The notes under the pieces: generated by a model
Told to the model about the DNA's origin: nothing
Databases searched by the model: none
The model's input: the letters and a program-made list of their open reading frames with translations, nothing else
Position numbers and translations under genes: made by a program
In this document: piece by piece, positions 6,338-10,982 of the stretch
How the letters are laid out: each line of letters starts with the position of its first letter
Numbering within the stretch: the stretch's first letter is position 1
Assembly (NCBI GenBank): GCA_020442505.1
Contig: JAGRJZ010000119.1
Location: forward strand, 1 to 10,982
DNA length: 10,982 nucleotides
DNA from: Alphaproteobacteria bacterium
Lineage (GTDB): Bacteria; Pseudomonadota; Alphaproteobacteria; Micavibrionales; Micavibrionaceae
Direction of reading: 5' to 3'

Positions 6338-7407
6338 ATAAAATTCACGAGGCTAAGATCGCTAAGCGAGGCGGTCACACGGAAAGACGCCTCCAGTTGG
6401 ATTTGCAGGCTGTTCAGCTTCACCGCGGTTTCGTTGAGATCGACGTCTTCCACGTCGCTGATGATACCGGACAGCACGTTTTTCTCGATTTTGTAGTTTT
6501 CCTGGATCTGGTTCATCTGCGCTTGAACCTGGCTTAGGGAAAACCGTTCGTTTACAAGCGAATCAATTCCTGTTGTCAGCATCCGCGCGAGATCGTTAAA
6601 GACCTGATAGAAATTTTCGTTCTGCTCCTGCTTCGTTGCCCCGGGGGCCGTGACCGTCGCGGCCGGATCGTCGGCCTCGCGCGTGACTTCGTCCAAAGAC
6701 TGGGTCAGGTTTTTAATGGCCCCGATGGCCACCAGAATATCCCGAAACCCGGATTCGTTGGCCTTGACGGTGTAGTCCAGCTCGGTTTTTTCATCGACGC
6801 GGACAAAAATGCTCTTGCTTTTGCCGCTGCTCAAGACGGCCGAATAACCGACCACCGTATCGTTCAACTGCGCTGTGTCGCGGTAGCTGTCGACAAGCTC
6901 ATCCGTGTCGATCCCGGTGGTGACCCACTGATTGATCCGTGTCGCGAGATAGCTATCCAGAGAGCCGGTGTCGCGGACGGGCTGGTCGCGCGTACCGGCC
7001 CCGCCAAACAGGTAACGGTCTCCGTCCTGTTCGTTCATCAGGCTGAGGATGAAATCGAAGCTGTTCGCAGCCAGGTCCCCGATCGTCCCGAGCTCGAACT
7101 CCCCGGATTGCGTCTGGATTTCCAGAGCGTTCAGGACGTTTTCGGCTTGCTGCTGGACCGTGGCGATCGTCGAATCCATTAATTTGATTCGCCGGTCCGC
7201 GATCGTAATGTTTCCGATATAGGTCTCAATGCTTTTGAAGTCCGCGCGCGCGCGTTCGGAAGTAATCACGCCCGTTTCCAACCCCTTGAAGAGACGGGTC
7301 TTCTTTCCCGAGGAAAGCTGGTATTGCAGGGTCGAAAGCTGGCTTTGCACAAGCTTGATTCGTTCCGTCTGCTCCAAAGACTGTCCGGCGGTTGAAATGA
7401 ATGTCAT
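6334..7407 (-). CDS. flgL: Flagellar hook-associated protein 3 FlgL
   Basis: FlgL forms the second ring of the hook-filament junction, between FlgK and flagellin, after export by the flagellar type III apparatus. The 357-residue product is within the usual range. It has the flagellin-like layout: an N-terminal helical region (SLEQTERIKLVQSQLSTLQY from about 10, then QLSSGKKTRLF and ITSERARADFKSIETYI), a central variable part (about 110-260), and a C-terminal helical region (LSQVQAQMNQIQENY, then DLNETAVKLNSLQIQLEASF and SLVNFI). No signal peptide is present, as expected for this substrate class. It lies 37 bases downstream of flgK on the same strand, the conserved flgKL order. The Shine-Dalgarno is weak (AAAGG, about ten bases upstream). 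Its stop shares bases 6334-6337 with the end of the convergent TcpQ-like gene. Confidence 0.88.
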   Translation of the reverse strand: MTFISTAGQSLEQTERIKLVQSQLSTLQYQLSSGKKTRLFKGLETGVITSERARADFKSIETYIGNITIADRRIKLMDSTIATVQQQAENVLNALEIQTQSGEFELGTIGDLAANSFDFILSLMNEQDGDRYLFGGAGTRDQPVRDTGSLDSYLATRINQWVTTGIDTDELVDSYRDTAQLNDTVVGYSAVLSSGKSKSIFVRVDEKTELDYTVKANESGFRDILVAIGAIKNLTQSLDEVTREADDPAATVTAPGATKQEQNENFYQVFNDLARMLTTGIDSLVNERFSLSQVQAQMNQIQENYKIEKNVLSGIISDVEDVDLNETAVKLNSLQIQLEASFRVTASLSDLSLVNFI

Positions 7408-7444
7408 GATCTTTATGCCTTTTGCTTCAAAAAGTTAACGTGCC

Positions 7445-9811
7445 CTAGATCGCGGCCAGAAGATCCTGAAACATCTCGTCGATGGCCGTCACCGCCCGCG
7501 ACGCGGCGGCGAAGGAGGTCTGGATCAGGATCATGTGGGATAATTCCTCCTCGATATTGACCCCCGATTCGTCCAAAAGACGGCGTTGTAGAAGGTCGTG
7601 AAAAGTCGTCTCGTCCTCCTTCTGGGCGTCGATCAGGTTGATTTCCTCGGTTTGTCGGTTGACCATTTTCTGGGCATAGTCCAGCAAATCGGTCGTGCTG
7701 ATCGCGCCCGTGTCGATATCGGCCCCGGGCCCCAGATTGACGGAGCGAAAGGGAATGCTCGTTTTGTACAGAACGTCGCTGACGGGATCGCTGTTCCCGA
7801 ACAGGGAGGCCAGTATGCCGTCTCCCGCCGCCGCGCCGATTCCGCCGGTGCCGTCCGATTCGAACGGCCCGCCGAACAGGCGGATATCCCCGCCAAAGAC
7901 CGGTCCGCCGTTGCTGTCGTCGTTTCCGGGACGGAGGGTCAAAAACCCGGTCGTCGCGTCGATATCGGCGAACAGGCCCGGTACCCCGGTCTGGGTGGCC
8001 GAGTCGTATTCCAATTTGTCCAGAAGCTCTGTTTCCGTGTCGCCCGGCTCGATCGTGACGCGCACGGGCGGATCGTTTCCGATCTGCACGTCGAAATAGG
8101 GGTCTTCCGTGGTAAAGCTCTCTTCGCTCAGCCCCAGGAACGTCATCCCGGCCGCGCGCATCCCGGTTGGCAGGGTGCTGGCGTCCAGCGTCACGTTTCC
8201 GCGGCTTTCGATGATAAGCTGGCCGTAGGGGCTGCGCCGCGCGACCGCGACGAAGGCAGGATCGACCGGCAGGGCGGCGATTTCGTTGTTGATCTCCGCG
8301 ATGATTTGGTCGAGCGCGTCTTGTCCCGCGCCCAGAGGAATCGCAGCCGCGTCGGTCAGGCTCACGGTGATCGTCTCGGGCCCGATCCCCAGGCGGGGTT
8401 CCTCGAAAGTGATCTGGAACTCGTCCAGAAGCGGCGGCGCGCCGGAAGGCAAAAACGCCGCGCTGCCGGCGGATAAAAGCGCGTTTACGTCCGAATAGGC
8501 GGACAGGTTTGTTGTGCCGGTGATCTGGTTTTGGGAATACAGCCCCAGCCACTCCTGAAGCGTCACCCCGCCGGTCGCGGTCGCCTGAACGTCCAGCGTG
8601 CCGGTGGCCTGTTGGTAGTCGGTTTCGCCGAAAACGAACGTCGCTACCCGTCGGACGACTTCGTTCGATCCTTCCTGTATGGGTAAATCCGTTGGAACTG
8701 TCCCGGACTGGACGAGGGAATGATCGGATTTGACGAGATCGTTGACCTGGATTTCTGTCGCAAAACCGATATAGGGAACCGGGATGGCGACCGGCGCGGG
8801 CGGGCTTGGCACGGGGGCCGTGTCGGCCGGAATCTGGCCTGACCCGTCCGTGAACAGGCGCAAACCTTGCGCCTCGAATCGCAGGGCCATCTTATGCGCC
8901 AGCTCGTCGATCTCCGCCAGTTGGCGGGGGAGGATATCGTCCCGTAGCTCGATCAAGGCCCCGAGTCGCCCGCCAAGATCCGTTTGCGTGACCTCGATCG
9001 CTGTGGGAAAATCCCGCGGATCGCCGCCGACATAGATTCCGTTGATCGAAACGGGGAAGTAGCTGGATGCGCCAATGTTCCCCTTGTTGAAATAGATTGT
9101 TTCCGGTCGTTCGTCGGCAAGCTGAACCCCTTCCTGGGTCTGGACGACCAATACCCCGTCTCCTCGGATGAAGAAGCTGATTTCCACTTCGTTCGACAGC
9201 TCCTTGATGGCTTTATCCCTTTGATCCTCAAGCGCGGCAGAGGTTTTTCCGATGCTCAGATTTTGCTTGACCTGTTTGTTGATTCCCGCGATCTGGACCA
9301 GAAGATCGTTGATTTTCTGGATCGACACGCCCATTTCGTCCTGGGCGTCGTTGCGCATGCCGGTAATCAGGGCCGAAAAATCGTTCATCTTCTTTGCCAC
9401 GACGCCGGCCTGGTCGACCGCCGCGCGCTGGAGAAAATCGTCCTCCGGACTGTCGGAGAGCGCCGAGAAACTGTCGCGTAGCGCGCCTACCGCGGCGGCG
9501 ATGGAGGCTTCTACCTCGGGCGGACCGTGAAATTCCTGAATACGGTTGAGATAGGTCGCCTTCGTGTCGAGCGCCTTGACGGTGCTGACCTGGGTCCAGA
9601 AATCCCGCTCCAGGTTTAAATCGACGAAACGGGTGATCGCTTCGCCGCGGACCCCGGCAAGTTCTCCCCCCACGACGACGTTCGATTGCGGCAAAATTTT
9701 CCGCGTATAGCCGTCCGTGTTGACGTTTGACACGTTGCTGGCGATCGTGTTGAGCTGTTGCTGCGAAACGCGCAGGCCCGACAACGCGATATCAAGACCA
9801 CCCAGTCCCAT
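7445..9811 (-). CDS. flgK: Flagellar hook-associated protein 1 FlgK
   Basis: FlgK forms the first ring of the hook-filament junction. The N-terminus is diagnostic: GLGGLDIALSGLRVSQQQL followed by NTIASNVSNVNTDGYTRK (about 2-39), the motif shared by flagellar rod, hook and HAP1 proteins. The D1 helical region follows (SPEDDFLQRAAVDQAG; VSIQKINDLLVQIAGINKQV), then a conserved stretch with GRLGALIELRDDILP at about 280-295. The C-terminus (SGVNIEEELSHMILIQTSFAAASRAV, then AIDEMF) is the matching terminal helix. At 788 residues it is well above the common 450-650; the excess is an acidic, Gly/Thr/Asp-rich middle section (about 330-690), presumably surface-exposed domains. AAAGGA is seven to eight bases upstream of the ATG. 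The gene lies 71 bases downstream of the icmG-like gene and 37 bases upstream of flgL. Confidence 0.93.
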   Translation of the reverse strand: MGLGGLDIALSGLRVSQQQLNTIASNVSNVNTDGYTRKILPQSNVVVGGELAGVRGEAITRFVDLNLERDFWTQVSTVKALDTKATYLNRIQEFHGPPEVEASIAAAVGALRDSFSALSDSPEDDFLQRAAVDQAGVVAKKMNDFSALITGMRNDAQDEMGVSIQKINDLLVQIAGINKQVKQNLSIGKTSAALEDQRDKAIKELSNEVEISFFIRGDGVLVVQTQEGVQLADERPETIYFNKGNIGASSYFPVSINGIYVGGDPRDFPTAIEVTQTDLGGRLGALIELRDDILPRQLAEIDELAHKMALRFEAQGLRLFTDGSGQIPADTAPVPSPPAPVAIPVPYIGFATEIQVNDLVKSDHSLVQSGTVPTDLPIQEGSNEVVRRVATFVFGETDYQQATGTLDVQATATGGVTLQEWLGLYSQNQITGTTNLSAYSDVNALLSAGSAAFLPSGAPPLLDEFQITFEEPRLGIGPETITVSLTDAAAIPLGAGQDALDQIIAEINNEIAALPVDPAFVAVARRSPYGQLIIESRGNVTLDASTLPTGMRAAGMTFLGLSEESFTTEDPYFDVQIGNDPPVRVTIEPGDTETELLDKLEYDSATQTGVPGLFADIDATTGFLTLRPGNDDSNGGPVFGGDIRLFGGPFESDGTGGIGAAAGDGILASLFGNSDPVSDVLYKTSIPFRSVNLGPGADIDTGAISTTDLLDYAQKMVNRQTEEINLIDAQKEDETTFHDLLQRRLLDESGVNIEEELSHMILIQTSFAAASRAVTAIDEMFQDLLAAI

Positions 9812-9819
9812 AAACGGCT

Positions 9820-9851
9820 TCCTTTCGCAAAATCATTTTTCTACGAAAGGA
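9820..9851 (-). promoter_or_regulatory. Hairpin that could mask the flgK ribosome-binding site
   Basis: On the minus strand TCCTTTCG (9851-9844) and CGAAAGGA (9827-9820) form a perfect 8-bp stem around 16 bases, within which AAAA and TTTT can extend the pairing after an asymmetric bulge. The downstream arm contains AAAGGA, the flgK Shine-Dalgarno, eight bases before the ATG at 9811. The hairpin has no following T-run, so it does not look like a terminator. Translational control of flgK is inferred from position only. Confidence 0.5.
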
Positions 9852-9882
9852 CGTTGCAAGGACGGTGCCAAATGGAAAAACG

Positions 9883-10982
9883 CTATCTCTGGACGATACG
9901 GCCGTCGGTTCCCTGAACGACCCAAAGGCCGTTTTCGACATAGATGCCGTTGATCTTCCCAATTCCGGGTAAGCTGTCCCCCGGCCGCACGCGGGTGATG
10001 TCGTTTGATCCCGCGCGGGCGACATAGGCGTTGCCGCTGCTGGCCGCCTTCAGAACCCACTGGATCTGCGGCGTCGGCGGAGCGGTGGCCTGTTTTTTCG
10101 GGGGACGGGGCGCGGTTGCCGGGGCGGCGCTTTTTGCCGGCTCGGTTTTGACGGTGGCTGTTTTGCCTTGCGGCGCCGGCGGGCTGGCCTCGTTTTTTCG
10201 CGAAGAGAGGGCGGCGACTTTATCCTCGAGCGTGCGAAGCGATTTCATCATTGATTCGATTTCCGAAGATCGCGTCCCGGCGGTGCCGGCTTCGTCCAGA
10301 CGGGTTTCGATCCGGTCCAGTCGCTCCGAGAAAGAATCCAGCCGTTCATTCAAACGATCGAGCGCTGCGACGGTACGGTTCTCATCCGCCTTCGACCCAA
10401 CGGAAAGCGAGGCGGGAGGGATAGAAACGGGGGCCGGGGCTGGCGGCGCTTCGATCGGTGCCGATTCGACAGGGGGCGGACGGGGCGGTGTGTTCCACAT
10501 GTCGTCGGGCACGAAAGAGGTGCCTTCCCCGGTCACGGGAATGGGCATCGGGGGCAGGGTTTCCGTTTTATCCCCCGCCGCGTTCGGTCGTTCGAGCGCA
10601 GCCAGCGCCGTCGGGTCGTTCAGAAAACCGACCGGGGCCGGTTGCTCTTTCTTGTCTTGACGCGAAACGGAGAGGGATGCGTCTTCCGGCGCGGCTTGCG
10701 GAACGACGGGAGGAGGCGGTGGCGGGTTTCCTCCGCCGCCCATCTGGAAAAAGATGATCAGCACGCCAAGGACGACCCCGCCGCCAATTACCATATTGTT
10801 AAATGTAAAAAGACCTTTCTGCTCTTTTTTCGTGGGGTTGTCGTTTTTCGCGGGCGGTTCGTCGTCAAACGAGTCCCACGACTCGCCGGATAACTCCGCA
10901 TCGGGATCGTCTTCCTCATATCCGCCTTCATCGAGTAAATCGTCCTCGAAGGCGAGATCGTCTTCGTCCGAAAATGAAGGGT
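9883..10982 (-). CDS. icmG: IcmG/DotF-like type IVB secretion protein, partial (N-terminus outside window)
   Basis: 365 codons are visible to the stop at 9883; the start lies beyond 10982. Numbering visible residues: 1-44 are very acidic (DEDDLAFEDDLLDEGGYEEDD), 45-60 basic and polar (KNDNPTKKEQKGLFTF), 62-82 a single membrane segment (NMVIGGGVVLGVLIIFFQM), then a Pro/Ala-rich region to about 200, a probable coiled coil at about 202-262 (ALDRLNERLDSFSERLDRIE; LRTLEDKVAALSS), a Lys/Ala/Pro linker, and a compact C-terminal domain at 305-365 (IQWVLKAASSGNAYVAR; RPGDSLPGIGKINGIY; LWVVQGTDGRIVQR). This cytoplasm-membrane-coiled-coil-domain layout and the GDxxPGIGxI/WVVQGTxGxI ending fit IcmG/DotF of Dot/Icm systems and TraP of IncI plasmids. 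It would be a bitopic inner-membrane protein linking the channel to periplasmic parts. Legionella IcmG is about 269 residues; this one is longer through its linkers. Alternatively, another coiled-coil T4BSS component. Confidence 0.72.
   Translation of the reverse strand, partial: PSFSDEDDLAFEDDLLDEGGYEEDDPDAELSGESWDSFDDEPPAKNDNPTKKEQKGLFTFNNMVIGGGVVLGVLIIFFQMGGGGNPPPPPPVVPQAAPEDASLSVSRQDKKEQPAPVGFLNDPTALAALERPNAAGDKTETLPPMPIPVTGEGTSFVPDDMWNTPPRPPPVESAPIEAPPAPAPVSIPPASLSVGSKADENRTVAALDRLNERLDSFSERLDRIETRLDEAGTAGTRSSEIESMMKSLRTLEDKVAALSSRKNEASPPAPQGKTATVKTEPAKSAAPATAPRPPKKQATAPPTPQIQWVLKAASSGNAYVARAGSNDITRVRPGDSLPGIGKINGIYVENGLWVVQGTDGRIVQR

Noticed and set aside
7598..8476. Plus-strand open frame (292 codons) opposite flgK
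   Set aside because: Antisense shadow of flgK; low-complexity Arg/Asp/Val composition and no family resemblance.
7413..8552. Long minus-strand open frame (379 codons) inside flgK
   Set aside because: It lies within the firmly identified flgK in another frame, is dominated by Arg/Gly codons typical of frame-shifted GC-rich DNA, and shows no recognisable domain.
1..10982. CRISPR arrays, tRNA/rRNA genes, insertion sequences, phage or integrase genes
   Set aside because: No regularly spaced repeats, cloverleaf-like segments, transposase-like proteins or terminal inverted repeats were seen on reading either strand.

Overview
The window looks like chromosomal DNA of a GC-rich (by eye) alphaproteobacterium. 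Pointers are the ClpX, SufE, HisRS and HNH proteins, the flgK-flgL pair, and parts of a Dot/Icm-like (type IVB, IncI-conjugation-related) secretion system. A Micavibrionales- or Rhodospirillales-like host is my best guess from protein character alone; no search was run.

Left third, housekeeping (1-3621): the 5' end of clpX runs off the left edge on the minus strand. It is divergent from sufE (plus), which converges on and overlaps hisS (minus) by 38 bases. hisS is divergent from glpK (plus). A perfect 13-bp, A/T-flanked stem-loop (3588-3621) lies between glpK and the next minus-strand gene and can end transcription from both sides.

Middle (3640-4857): two minus-strand genes, a 118-residue multi-pass membrane protein of unknown function with a near-consensus Shine-Dalgarno sequence, and a 192-residue HNH nuclease. 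They are followed by a 210-base intergenic region with a very AT-rich core.

Right half, envelope machines (4858-10982): on the plus strand, an IcmT-like inner-membrane protein and an exported protein with a C-terminal TcpQ-like domain. On the minus strand, running towards them, a partial IcmG/DotF-like gene followed by flgK and flgL. The TcpQ-like gene and flgL meet tail to tail and share four bases. A flagellar hook-filament junction operon is therefore embedded between components of a predicted type IVB secretion apparatus, and flgK lies only 71 bases downstream of the icmG-like stop on the same strand. This interleaving, together with the TcpQ-domain protein as a possible stand-in for an outer-membrane-complex subunit such as DotD, is the most interesting part of the window.

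I see no tRNA, rRNA, CRISPR array, insertion sequence or attachment site. No gene-free stretch exceeds 300 bases; the longest are 4648-4857 (210), 81-252 (172) and 5164-5335 (172).
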